A stretch of 38,915 nucleotides of DNA from Actinomycetota bacterium (GTDB lineage: Bacteria > Actinomycetota > Actinomycetes > Nanopelagicales > Nanopelagicaceae), in assembly GCA_016870815.1 (NCBI GenBank), contig VGAI01000006.1, positions 1-38,915 of the forward strand, given 5' to 3'. Of the stretch, positions 23,680 to 31,565 are shown one piece after another. Numbering within the stretch: the stretch's first letter is position 1; the number at the start of each line of letters is the position of its first letter. A model generated the notes under the pieces. That model was given only the letters and a program-made list of their open reading frames with translations, was not told where the DNA came from and made no database searches. The position numbers and the translations under genes are program-made.

Positions 23680-25494
23680 ATGAACCTACTTGCAGAGTAC
23701 CTACCAATACTCTCTGCGAGTCTGGTGATCGGTTACCTCTTTCATGGGGCGCTGCTCCTTCCAGAGCGTGATGGGAAATTCCTAGCGAGTGAGTCTTACC
23801 GACGCATGGCCTATTTTTCGGCGCTCACTTGGTTGATTTCCAGCGCGCTCTTAATCATCACTTCACTTCGTGAGATCCTCGGGGCAACCTTTGATACTCA
23901 AACTTTGCGCTCTTATTTAACTCAAGTCTCGTTAGGGAGAGTCCAGCTGCTTCAACTTCTGGTGAGTCTTCTTCTCGTGCTCGTTATAAGAAGAATCAAA
24001 GGAAACGGCTCATCGCTACTTGCAATGCTTCTCTCGTCCTTTGGCCTATCTGCACCATTTATTGAGAGCCATAGCGGTGATGCAGGTATGCATGGTCTTG
24101 CGATTGGTTCGATCATCATTCATGTATTTGCTCTTTCGATTTGGATCGGTGTCATTGCAGGATTTCTGCTCATCTCGCAGGAGACTCTGTTGCGAGTAAA
24201 TCAACGTTGGGCAGCAATTGCTCCGTGGCTAGTTGTCGCAGTTCTGGTGAGTGGTCTGGTCAATAGTTGGACACGGATGAACTTTCGAGATGCATTCACG
24301 GGGGATTACGCAAGGATTCTTGCTCTAAAGGTCACGCTGGTAATGCTCTTGCTGGGACTAGCCAGGTATCTGCGGAGAGCGGCGAGCCGATCCCAGTTCA
24401 AGACACCGCTGATCGCCTTGGAGTTGGGATTCCTTCTACTCATCGCATTCGTTGGTAGTTGGCTATCTAGGACTGAGCCTGCAATACGTGGCGACATACT
24501 CTCGTCAGATGATTTACGGGCACTGGCGCTTACCGGTGTGCGATTTCCGGAAGAGCCGAATCTCTGGCGACTCACTATCGCGTATGAGGCAGACGGATTG
24601 ATTCTTGGAGCACTGATTTTTCTTACCGCGCTCTACATAACAGGAGTGGTTCGACTCGCTAGGCGAGGAGTGAAGTGGCCAGTTGGCAGGACTATTGCTT
24701 TCGCCTTAGGAATCTCAGCGATCGATTTTGCAACGAGTGGTGGGTTTGGCGTCTATGCGATCTTCTCGTTCTCGCATCACATGATGGCGCATATGGTCCT
24801 TGGGATGATTGCACCGATTGGAATAGTCCTTGGCGCTCCGATCACTCTTGCGCTAAGAGCTCTTCCTAGTGGACGAGATGATCAAGAGCGGGGCCTTCGG
24901 GGATTGTTAGTGAAGGCGCTCTCATCAAAAGCGGTAGTTCTGCTGAGTCATCCGATTCTTGCCCTGGCAATATTCGATGGCTCACTCTTCGCCCTGTATT
25001 TTACATCCATCTTTGACTCATTAATGGGAAGTCATATCGGACATCTTCTGATGAGCCTTCACTTTCTTCTCGCCGGCCTCCTCTTCTTTCATGTCATCAT
25101 TGGAATTGATCCAAGGCCGAGGCAGTATCCATACATCTTTCGCATCGTGATTCTCTTTGCCGCGATGAGCATTCATGCCTTCTTCTCTATCTCTTTGCTC
25201 TCTAGCACTACGTTGATTGGTGCCGATTATTATCAAAGCTTGGCTACTCCGTGGGTCCCAGACCTGATGGCTGATCAGAGAATCGGTGCATCAATCGGCT
25301 GGGCTATGGGCGAGATTCCGATACTTCTCTCACTTATCGCCACATTCATCCAATGGATTCGCTCTGATGAGCGTGAGGCCCGTCGAATTGATCGCGCCTC
25401 AAAGCGAGCCAAAGATCTTGGCGAGAAAGACGAATTGGATCACTACAACGACTACCTCGCTCGACTTGCCAAGCGAGATGAGGAACTGGGTTAA
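23680..25494 (+). CDS. CopD copper-import domain fused to CtaG cytochrome c oxidase assembly domain
   Basis: This polytopic membrane protein has 604 residues and about 14 helices. The N-terminal half carries a CopD-type domain (conserved helix with IHVFALSIWIGVIAGFLL and VLVSGLVNSW). The C-terminal half is CtaG/caa3-type (FSHHMMAHMVLGMIAPIGIVLGAPITLALRAL), with His residues likely to bind copper or heme. This fusion is common in Actinobacteria and supplies Cu for oxidase assembly. It follows the copC-like gene by 15 bases; its stop lies seven bases before the acyl-CoA dehydrogenase ATG. Confidence 0.9.
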   Translation: MNLLAEYLPILSASLVIGYLFHGALLLPERDGKFLASESYRRMAYFSALTWLISSALLIITSLREILGATFDTQTLRSYLTQVSLGRVQLLQLLVSLLLVLVIRRIKGNGSSLLAMLLSSFGLSAPFIESHSGDAGMHGLAIGSIIIHVFALSIWIGVIAGFLLISQETLLRVNQRWAAIAPWLVVAVLVSGLVNSWTRMNFRDAFTGDYARILALKVTLVMLLLGLARYLRRAASRSQFKTPLIALELGFLLLIAFVGSWLSRTEPAIRGDILSSDDLRALALTGVRFPEEPNLWRLTIAYEADGLILGALIFLTALYITGVVRLARRGVKWPVGRTIAFALGISAIDFATSGGFGVYAIFSFSHHMMAHMVLGMIAPIGIVLGAPITLALRALPSGRDDQERGLRGLLVKALSSKAVVLLSHPILALAIFDGSLFALYFTSIFDSLMGSHIGHLLMSLHFLLAGLLFFHVIIGIDPRPRQYPYIFRIVILFAAMSIHAFFSISLLSSTTLIGADYYQSLATPWVPDLMADQRIGASIGWAMGEIPILLSLIATFIQWIRSDEREARRIDRASKRAKDLGEKDELDHYNDYLARLAKRDEELG

Positions 25495-25501
25495 TCTGCC
25501 C

Positions 25502-26650
25502 ATGGATGATCTCTACATTCTGCCGCAGGAGTATCGCGATCTTCGTGAAAGCGTGCGCGCTCTTGCAGATAAGAAGATTGCTCCGTTTGCAAAGGCAGTT
25601 GATCAGGATTCACGATTCCCACAAGAAGCTTTTGATGCGCTTGCGAGCGCTGGCCTAGCGGCTGCACATGTGCCCATTGAGTTTGGTGGCGATGGGGCTG
25701 ATGCGCTCGCAGTTGTAATCATCATCGAAGAAGTGGCGAGGGCCTGTGGTTCCTCTTCTTTGATCCCTGCAGTCAATAAGTTGGGATCGCTCCCGCTGAT
25801 GCTCGCTGGGACAAGCGAGCAGAAGAAGCGATGGCTGACACAGTTGGCAGAAGGAAAAGGTTTCTCTTACTGCCTCTCGGAATCAGAATCTGGTTCGGAT
25901 TCAGTATCGATGAAAACAAAAGCCCTGCGAAGAGATGGCAAGTGGATATTGAATGGAAGTAAGAAATGGATCTCTAATGCGGGATTCTCGGATTTCTATA
26001 CCGTACTTGCAGTCACCGATCCGAATCAAAGGTCGAAGGGAATCTCAGCTTTTGTCGTAGAAAAGAGTGATGCCGGTGTCTCATTTGGCGCTCACGAGAA
26101 GAAGATGGGAATGCGGGGATCGCCTACAAGAGAGGTCTACTTCGACGATGTCGAGTTGGATGATGACCGATTACTGGGTGAAGAAGGCGAAGGTTTTGCG
26201 ATTGCGATGCGAACCCTCGATCACACTCGCATCACTATCGCAGCGCAGGCACTTGGTTTAGCGCAAGGAGCTTTTGAGACTGCTGCTCGATATGCCAAGG
26301 AGCGCAAGCAATTCGGCAAACCAATCTTTGACTTTCAAGCGATTCAGTTCATGTTGGCTGATATGGCGATGCAGATTGAGGCCGCTCGACAGATCACTTA
26401 CGCAGCGGCAGCACGAAGCGAACGCGGTGATCATGATCTGACTTTCTTCTCGGCTGCATCGAAGTGTTTTGCCACAGATGTAGCGATGCAAGTGACGACA
26501 GATGCAGTGCAAGTCTTGGGTGGTTATGGGTACGTCAATGATCACCCAGTTGAGCGGATGATGCGAGATGCTAAGTTGACTCAGATCTATGAGGGGACTA
26601 ATCAGATTCAACGCCTCGTGATGTCGAGACATCTAGATAAATTGATGTAA
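25502..26650 (+). CDS. Acyl-CoA dehydrogenase
   Basis: This flavoprotein oxidises acyl-CoA to enoyl-CoA. It has 382 residues from the ATG at 25502. The N-terminal helical domain, the FAD/substrate loop (YCLSESESGSDSVSMKTKA, ISNAGFSDFYTVLAV) and the C-terminal domain with the catalytic base E364 (QIYEGTNQIQRLVMSRHL) are all present, as in short/medium-chain or butyryl-CoA-type enzymes. The frame is open into the CopD-CtaG gene; 25502 was chosen because the family normally starts just before the YILPQEYRDLRESVR helix. It is probably transcribed with copC-copD by proximity, with no obvious functional link. Chain-length preference is unknown. Confidence 0.92.
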   Translation: MDDLYILPQEYRDLRESVRALADKKIAPFAKAVDQDSRFPQEAFDALASAGLAAAHVPIEFGGDGADALAVVIIIEEVARACGSSSLIPAVNKLGSLPLMLAGTSEQKKRWLTQLAEGKGFSYCLSESESGSDSVSMKTKALRRDGKWILNGSKKWISNAGFSDFYTVLAVTDPNQRSKGISAFVVEKSDAGVSFGAHEKKMGMRGSPTREVYFDDVELDDDRLLGEEGEGFAIAMRTLDHTRITIAAQALGLAQGAFETAARYAKERKQFGKPIFDFQAIQFMLADMAMQIEAARQITYAAAARSERGDHDLTFFSAASKCFATDVAMQVTTDAVQVLGGYGYVNDHPVERMMRDAKLTQIYEGTNQIQRLVMSRHLDKLM

Positions 26651-26668
26651 ATAAGGACGTTAGAAGTA

Positions 26669-26697
26669 TTGACCAAGAAGCTTTCGCTTCCCACAAT
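26669..26697 (+). promoter_or_regulatory. Leaderless promoter of the acidic secreted protein gene
   Basis: TTGACC (26669-26674), 17-base spacer, CACAAT (26692-26697), then six bases to GTG at 26704. This is one of the best complete promoters in the window and supports the GTG start. Confidence 0.6.
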
Positions 26698-26703
26698 TCA
26701 GCT

Positions 26704-27375
26704 GTGAAGTCCAGAGTCGCCATGGCTTTCCTTGCACTGGTTCTTTCGCTTCTCTCTGCTCCACTGAGTCCAGTCCATGCTGCAGATGATTGTGGCTTTG
26801 GAAAATCGCGTGACCTAGGTGAAGAGTTTGAGGATGAAGAGGGAAACCTCTATTACGAACTTCCTGATGGCTCGAAAATCTTTCAGATAGATGACGAGAA
26901 TTACGAGATGGAAGATGGAACTTCCATCGAGTATGGCAGCTGGGGCGAATGTAAACCCACCTCATGGAGCGAGGAAGAGAATGAAGGAAGCTCTGCCAAG
27001 TTCTTTGCGATAAGCATGCTCTCAGATGAAGAGGAGGGCGTAACCAACGAATTCTCCTCGATTCTTCTCACCTGTGAAAAGAATCGGCTGACTGTCGAAG
27101 TCAATGTGGAAGATGCGAGATCAGCAGGGTCAAAAGGAAATGGCGATTATCGAATGGATCGGCTTCGAGCTAAGAAGTTTCAATACCTAGCAAGAAGTGC
27201 TGAAGGATCGATTGCCATCGTTGATACCAAAGGATTTATGAGCGATTTCCTTAAGGCCAAAGGCAAAGTAGCTTTCAAGATCCCAACTAGTCAAGGAATC
27301 TTCACCACTGCCTTTCCAAAAGGCAACCTTGATACATATAGGTCTAAGTTCGCAAAGGCTGGATGTAAGTTCTAG
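26704..27375 (+). CDS. Secreted acidic protein of unknown function
   Basis: No family is recognised. The 223-residue product has a Sec signal peptide (MKSRVAMAFLALVLSLLSAP, cleavage near VHA). The segment at about 27-100 is very acidic with repeated short turns (DEEGNLYYELPDGSKIFQ, IDDENYEMEDGTSIEYG); the second half is basic and may form a beta sandwich (LLTCEKNRLTVEVNVEDA ... VAFKIPTSQGIFTTAFP). Four cysteines remain after cleavage, enough for two disulfides. The gene has its own promoter and ends one base from the convergent PatB-like gene. Envelope or extracellular binding is a guess. Confidence 0.75.
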   Translation: MKSRVAMAFLALVLSLLSAPLSPVHAADDCGFGKSRDLGEEFEDEEGNLYYELPDGSKIFQIDDENYEMEDGTSIEYGSWGECKPTSWSEEENEGSSAKFFAISMLSDEEEGVTNEFSSILLTCEKNRLTVEVNVEDARSAGSKGNGDYRMDRLRAKKFQYLARSAEGSIAIVDTKGFMSDFLKAKGKVAFKIPTSQGIFTTAFPKGNLDTYRSKFAKAGCKF

Positions 27376-27376
27376 A

Positions 27377-28561
27377 TTAGATTTGAGAGAGCGCTAGCGC
27401 TATTCGATTCACCGCTTCCTCGAGAATCTCACCACTTGTTGCGAAGTTGATTCGAATGAATCCACGCCCACCAGCTCCATAGAGAGAGCCTGATGCCACT
27501 GCAATCTTGCCGTGTTCAATCATGAGGTTAGCGACATCTTGGATTTGCTCAGCATTGAGAACTCCCCGTAGATCAAGCCAGCCGAAGTAGCCAGCATCCG
27601 GTTTGCGATAGCCAACTCCCGGCAGTTTTTCTGAGACTAGCTTTGCTAGGTGATCTCTTGCGCCGTCGAGATAATCAATCACGGCATCGAGCCACGGTTC
27701 ACATTGCCCATAAGCAACACTTGATGCAACGGCGCCATAGAGGGATGCACGAGAGTGAATGGCGTGGGGAAGTCGATCAAGCATCGATGTACTTCGCTCA
27801 CCTTGGGCAATCATTTGTGCGCATTTGAGTCCGGCGAAACTAAAAGCCTTGGTCGCTGAGACGAAAGAAATGCCGACATCTCTTGCGCTATCAGAGATAG
27901 ATAAGAAAGGTTTGTAGCGACCTTCTTCGTAGATCAGCGGAGAGTGGATCTCATCAGAGAGAATCGTCACGCCATACTTATGGGCAAGATCTGCAAGTTG
28001 AAGCAAGTCCTCAGCGGGATAGATCGAGCCGACTGGATTATGTGGATGACAGAGAATGTGCACTTTGGCGCCATCTCGGTAGCCAGTTTCAATGGCTTCA
28101 AGATCAAGGCGGTAAGCCTCGCCTAGAGTGCTTGGAGCAATCAATGGAATATCTAGTGGCTGGCAATGGATCTCAGAGATCCAATTGAAGAAGTTGTAGT
28201 AGACCGGAGTATTGATGATTATTTTTTCACCTGGTTTTGAGATAAGGCGTGCCACCTCGATCACTGCAACACCGACATCTGGAGCGATTCGAACTTCTTT
28301 AGGATTGACCTTCCATCCCCAACGGTTTGATGCGAAGGAAGCGAAATTCTCTCCTAGCTCTGGAATCTCACCGAGATACCCTGCATCAGAATCTTGGATC
28401 ATCCCAGTGATCGCTTCTTTGATTGGTTCTGCTAGTTCGAAGTCCATGACGGCAAAGGGCATAGGCAAGATATCTCGAGGGAAGGCGCGCCACTTCTCTG
28501 ACTTTCTATTCTGAAGATGTTGAAGCGTTGCAACCCTTATCTCAGGTCTTGGCAAGGACAT
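27377..28561 (-). CDS. PatB/MalY-type PLP-dependent C-S lyase / aminotransferase
   Basis: This fold-type I PLP enzyme has 394 residues. The start region LPMPFAVMDFELAEPIKEAI is typical of the PatB/MalY group of cystathionine beta-lyases. The PLP lysine is K238 in SATKAFSFAG; also visible are HNPVGSIYPAEDL and SDEIHSPLIY. The likely reaction is cleavage of cystathionine or other S-conjugates to a thiol, pyruvate and ammonia. Classical aminotransferase activity cannot be excluded. It follows 5-FCL by 17 bases on the same strand but has its own -10 (TATCCT). Confidence 0.85.
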   Translation of the reverse strand: MSLPRPEIRVATLQHLQNRKSEKWRAFPRDILPMPFAVMDFELAEPIKEAITGMIQDSDAGYLGEIPELGENFASFASNRWGWKVNPKEVRIAPDVGVAVIEVARLISKPGEKIIINTPVYYNFFNWISEIHCQPLDIPLIAPSTLGEAYRLDLEAIETGYRDGAKVHILCHPHNPVGSIYPAEDLLQLADLAHKYGVTILSDEIHSPLIYEEGRYKPFLSISDSARDVGISFVSATKAFSFAGLKCAQMIAQGERSTSMLDRLPHAIHSRASLYGAVASSVAYGQCEPWLDAVIDYLDGARDHLAKLVSEKLPGVGYRKPDAGYFGWLDLRGVLNAEQIQDVANLMIEHGKIAVASGSLYGAGGRGFIRINFATSGEILEEAVNRIALALSQI

Positions 28562-28567
28562 GGAAGA

Positions 28568-28573
28568 AGGATA
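28568..28573 (-). promoter_or_regulatory. Putative leaderless -10 box of the PatB-like gene
   Basis: TATCCT on the minus strand, exactly six bases before ATG at 28561, inside the 17-base gap after 5-FCL. No clear -35. Confidence 0.4.
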
Positions 28574-28578
28574 GGTGG

Positions 28579-29157
28579 TCAGCTATCTCTTGTTTTGAAG
28601 CGGACCAAAATCTCGGGTAACGCCACGGCATCAACTAAGACGTCATGATCTTCTCGTGGGAGTGATTCGCTCGACAACTCTTCATCATGGAGCAAAGCAA
28701 CCTTCCATGCACTCTGGGTCAGGGCGCCATGCGCTAAGGCGCGATCGTAGGAGCCACCACCTTGGCCAAGCCTTACCCCACCTCGATCGACTCGAAGCGC
28801 GGGAAGAATCACGACATCAAGTAAGCCGTCAAATACTTCACCGATTGGTTGTAGTAACTTCTTGCGCTTCTTATCTCGCTCAAATTCCATATCTGGATGA
28901 CATTTGATCCAAGTTATCTCACCCTGTGGATTGGTTCTTGGCAAGAGCAGTTCTTTTCCAAGTGAGGCGATCTTCTCATTGAGCATCACGGTTGAGGGCT
29001 CGTCGCCATATGAAAGATAGGAAGCGATTGTTTTCGATGTTGAGATCTCACTTGCTCGAAGCAGATGAAGCCAGTCACCGCCGATAGATCGTTGCCGCCG
29101 TTCGAAGCGAAAACGAGTTCGAAGTTCCTCTTTATTCTTTGATGCCGCAGAACTCAC
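28579..29157 (-). CDS. 5-formyltetrahydrofolate cyclo-ligase
   Basis: This is an ATP-dependent enzyme converting 5-formyl-THF to 5,10-methenyl-THF, rescuing stored folate. It has 192 residues from GTG at 29157, as usual. N-terminal ELRTRFRFERRQR and the ATP/substrate loop LPALRVDRGGVRLGQGGGSYDRAL are diagnostic. A TTG at 29160 would add one residue; TAGAGT six bases before GTG supports 29157. It is divergent from the MoeA-like gene, as in mycobacteria (Rv0992c), except that galU, which I recall lying between them there, is absent. Confidence 0.92.
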   Translation of the reverse strand: MSSAASKNKEELRTRFRFERRQRSIGGDWLHLLRASEISTSKTIASYLSYGDEPSTVMLNEKIASLGKELLLPRTNPQGEITWIKCHPDMEFERDKKRKKLLQPIGEVFDGLLDVVILPALRVDRGGVRLGQGGGSYDRALAHGALTQSAWKVALLHDEELSSESLPREDHDVLVDAVALPEILVRFKTRDS

Positions 29158-29163
29158 CAACCA

Positions 29164-29169
29164 ACTCTA
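29164..29169 (-). promoter_or_regulatory. Putative leaderless -10 box of 5-FCL
   Basis: TAGAGT on the minus strand, six bases before GTG at 29157, in the 37-base divergent gap. Confidence 0.4.
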
Positions 29170-29182
29170 AAGTCCCATGAGG

Positions 29183-29188
29183 TAAAGT
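29183..29188 (+). promoter_or_regulatory. Putative leaderless -10 box of the MoeA/gephyrin-like gene
   Basis: TAAAGT six bases before ATG at 29195. Poor -35. It would drive the moeA-like/rimJ unit. Confidence 0.4.
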
Positions 29189-29194
29189 CCGATT

Positions 29195-30076
29195 ATGCGC
29201 GTGGGTGATTTCGCAGCGACAGTGCTCGATCTAGCGAAGCCACTGACGCCACTAGATCTGCCGCTACTCGATGCACATGGTGCGACTCTGGCCAGCGATG
29301 TGAGAGATGGTGAGCGACTCTTGCTTCCTTCTGGGGTGCGAATTAGATCGACTCAAATCGCACTTGCTGCCGCTTCGGGTCTTGATCGACTTCCAACGAG
29401 ACCACAACCAAGAGTTGTAGTGATTGCACTCGCTGATATGGCCTCGAGCAATGGAAGTGGCGCTGAAACTAACTCATTCCTGCTCACTACTGCGGTCAAA
29501 GAGGCTGGCGCCTATGGATACCGAGTATTGCTTCAGGCTGAGACTCAGGCGCATATCAAGGCAGTTATTGAGGATCAGTTAGTGAGAGCCGATCTTCTCC
29601 TCATCACTGGAGATGTTGGTGACCGATCATTTGATGAGATCCTGGAAGTCCTTTCGCGAATTGGCGAATTCAATTCGGTTGATGTGAAATATCTGCGCGG
29701 TGGACGACATGCTTATGGCGTGATTGGCCCCGATGCAACTCCAGCACTCCTCTTTCCAGGTGATCCAATAGCGGCATATATCTCGACCGAAATTTTTGCT
29801 CGCCCGATGATCAGAAGCATGATGGGTCTCTACGATTTACATCGTCCGGTCATCAAAGCGCGACTGGACTCAGGGCTTTCCTCAGTCGAGGGCTTTCATG
29901 AGTTTCTACTTGCTTCACTCGACCGTGAAGCGGGAGTAGTACGAGTGTTGGAGGATCAATCCAGCCTCCTCTCTCTTGCTGAGGCCAATGCGCTGGTCGC
30001 GATCTCATCGCTAGATGTTGAGGTGAAATCTGGGTCCGAAGTTGATGTGATCATGCTGGAACGCAGGTATCTGTGA
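29195..30076 (+). CDS. MoeA/gephyrin-like protein lacking domain II (Glp / MoeA1-type)
   Basis: The product has 293 residues against about 400 for MoeA. The N-terminal domain I segment runs straight from LLDAHGATLASDVRDG into LLLPSGVRIRSTQI, so domain II (about 100 residues, including the substrate-contact region) is missing. The molybdopterin-binding-like domain III remains but its motifs are changed: the usual TGDE is ALADM, GGVS is ITGDVGDRSFDEI, PGKP is GGRHAYG and LPGNP is FPGDP. A short domain IV ends the protein. The neighbours match the Mycobacterium moeA1-rimJ-Rv0996 order and the corynebacterial Glp-GlpR pair, which I recall links FtsZ to the membrane. Molybdate insertion is therefore unlikely; a division-scaffold role is inferred. 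Confidence 0.75.
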   Translation: MRVGDFAATVLDLAKPLTPLDLPLLDAHGATLASDVRDGERLLLPSGVRIRSTQIALAAASGLDRLPTRPQPRVVVIALADMASSNGSGAETNSFLLTTAVKEAGAYGYRVLLQAETQAHIKAVIEDQLVRADLLLITGDVGDRSFDEILEVLSRIGEFNSVDVKYLRGGRHAYGVIGPDATPALLFPGDPIAAYISTEIFARPMIRSMMGLYDLHRPVIKARLDSGLSSVEGFHEFLLASLDREAGVVRVLEDQSSLLSLAEANALVAISSLDVEVKSGSEVDVIMLERRYL

Positions 30077-30627
30077 AGGCGAATCTGATCGTCTCATCAA
30101 CTGGCCACGTGGAACTTCGGCCGCTTCGGTTCCGCGATCGAAGTGAGTGGCTTCGCCTGAGATCAAGGAATCGAGAGTGGCTTAAGCCATGGGAGGCGAC
30201 TTCACCGAGTCTGATCAACTTTGATCCTCCCTCGTATACCCAACTTGTGATGCATCACCGACGCGAAGCGCGAAACCTCAGAGCGCTCTCTTACATCATC
30301 TGGTTTGAAGGAAAGATGGTGGGGCAGATAACCCTTGGCGGTATCGCTTTCGGTGCGCTTCGAGGTGGGCATATTGGATATTGGATCGATGAGGGATACA
30401 GCAATCGCGGAATCACTACTGAGGCTGTGGTCGCCATCACGGAGTTTGGCTTTCAATCATTGCGCCTTCATCGAATTGAGATTGCACTTCGTCCTGAGAA
30501 CGAGGCATCGAAACGGGTTGCCGAGAAGGCAGGATTCAGATTCGAAGGAATGAGGCCTCGATTTCTTCATATAGATGGCGCATGGCGAGATCACATCGTC
30601 TTTGTCAGGGAGAACCCATCCGTCTAA
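30073..30627 (+). CDS. rimJ: GNAT acetyltransferase, RimJ/RimL type
   Basis: This is a predicted N-terminal protein acetyltransferase using acetyl-CoA, 184 residues. The N-terminal strand LRPLRFRDRSEWLRLR and the acetyl-CoA loop region with GYWIDEGYSNRGITTEAVVAI are followed by HRIEIALRPENEASKRVAEKAGFRFEG, all typical of the RimJ/RimL subgroup. GTG start overlapping the upstream gene by four bases, so translation is coupled. The position equals Rv0995 of Mycobacterium. The real substrate protein is unknown; modification of the Glp/division module would be speculative. Confidence 0.88.
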   Translation: MKANLIVSSTGHVELRPLRFRDRSEWLRLRSRNREWLKPWEATSPSLINFDPPSYTQLVMHHRREARNLRALSYIIWFEGKMVGQITLGGIAFGALRGGHIGYWIDEGYSNRGITTEAVVAITEFGFQSLRLHRIEIALRPENEASKRVAEKAGFRFEGMRPRFLHIDGAWRDHIVFVRENPSV

Positions 30628-30722
30628 GACTTTTCAATAAAATGTTTTGAAATCCAGACCACGATAAATACTCGATTCGAAATACCCGAAAAGTCCGATT
30701 ACTCCATTTATCTTTATCCCCC

Positions 30723-31565
30723 ATGGGAGCAGGTTTTATCTACCTCATCATCGTGGGGCTATGGGTCGCCTACTTCCTTCCTCGTTGGGTCTCCTCGCAT
30801 GAAGAACATCTCGGTCGTTCGATAGATCGCTACCAAGCACTCCTTGACGCGGTCGGTCGAACTGCAACAGGCATCGCTCCGGCGAGAATGAGCGAGAGCG
30901 AAAGAGTGGCCCGCCTTCAAACAAGACGAGTCACATTTCTTGCGCTCGCCACATTGTTAGTCATTACCGTCCTCTTGAATTTTATCGGTCTACTTTCACC
31001 TTCTCTTCTCTTCGTTCCCGTAGTTGGATTTGGCGCATATCTTCTCGTTGTCAGGCGACAGAGATTGATGGACCTTCGAATCAAAGAGAGTGAACAACTA
31101 CATGGATCAACTTCTCGACATTACGATTCTTCAGAGCAAAAGATGAGTGAACGTTCATTCAACTCTGAGATTTATCGTTCGAAGTATGCCGAGTTGATTG
31201 TCTCGGTTCAGGGCGAGTCGGTTCCGGAGCAATGGACTCCGCTTGCAGAGCGCGAGAGCTACCAATCGAGTGGGATTGTCTTACTTCCGAAGGGATCGGC
31301 TGGTTCACGAGATACCTGGCAACCAACTCCGGTCCCAGCACCTACCTATCTATCTGCGCCACGAGTTGTCCCGGCACGTCGCGTCATTGACCTTACTAAT
31401 CCTGGCGCATGGAGCAGTAGGAACAATCCACAGAGTGATGACGAATTAGCCCAGCTTGAGCAAGAGGCCTTGGCTGCAATTGCGCCAAACTCTGATGAGA
31501 TCTTCGATCAAGAAGTGGCAGAAGAAGCGGCAGCCCGAATCTCTCGACTACGAAGAGCCAACTAG
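30723..31565 (+). CDS. Membrane protein of the Rv0996/GlpR type
   Basis: The 280-residue product has an N-terminal helix (about 3-20, YLIIVGLWVAYFLPRWV), a cytoplasmic loop, two close helices (about 70-112) and a long hydrophilic C-terminal tail. The tail carries VVPARRVIDLTNPGAW, a motif I associate with actinobacterial proteins at this locus, and an acidic coiled end. It is the third gene of the moeA-like/rimJ cluster, as Rv0996 is in Mycobacterium and as GlpR, the membrane receptor of Glp, is in Corynebacterium (from memory). The 95-base upstream gap is AT-rich with TATCTT eight bases before the ATG, so it may have its own promoter. Homology rests on topology, motif and context. Confidence 0.7.
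   Translation: MGAGFIYLIIVGLWVAYFLPRWVSSHEEHLGRSIDRYQALLDAVGRTATGIAPARMSESERVARLQTRRVTFLALATLLVITVLLNFIGLLSPSLLFVPVVGFGAYLLVVRRQRLMDLRIKESEQLHGSTSRHYDSSEQKMSERSFNSEIYRSKYAELIVSVQGESVPEQWTPLAERESYQSSGIVLLPKGSAGSRDTWQPTPVPAPTYLSAPRVVPARRVIDLTNPGAWSSRNNPQSDDELAQLEQEALAAIAPNSDEIFDQEVAEEAAARISRLRRAN

Noticed and set aside
25286-25501. Acyl-CoA dehydrogenase frame extends 72 codons into copD-ctaG
   Set aside because: The added residues are not family-like. The usual N-terminal helix begins right after ATG 25502.
29195-30076. MoeA-like gene as a pseudogene with an internal deletion
   Set aside because: The frame is open throughout, it overlaps rimJ by four bases, has a promoter-like box, and the deletion falls neatly at domain borders.
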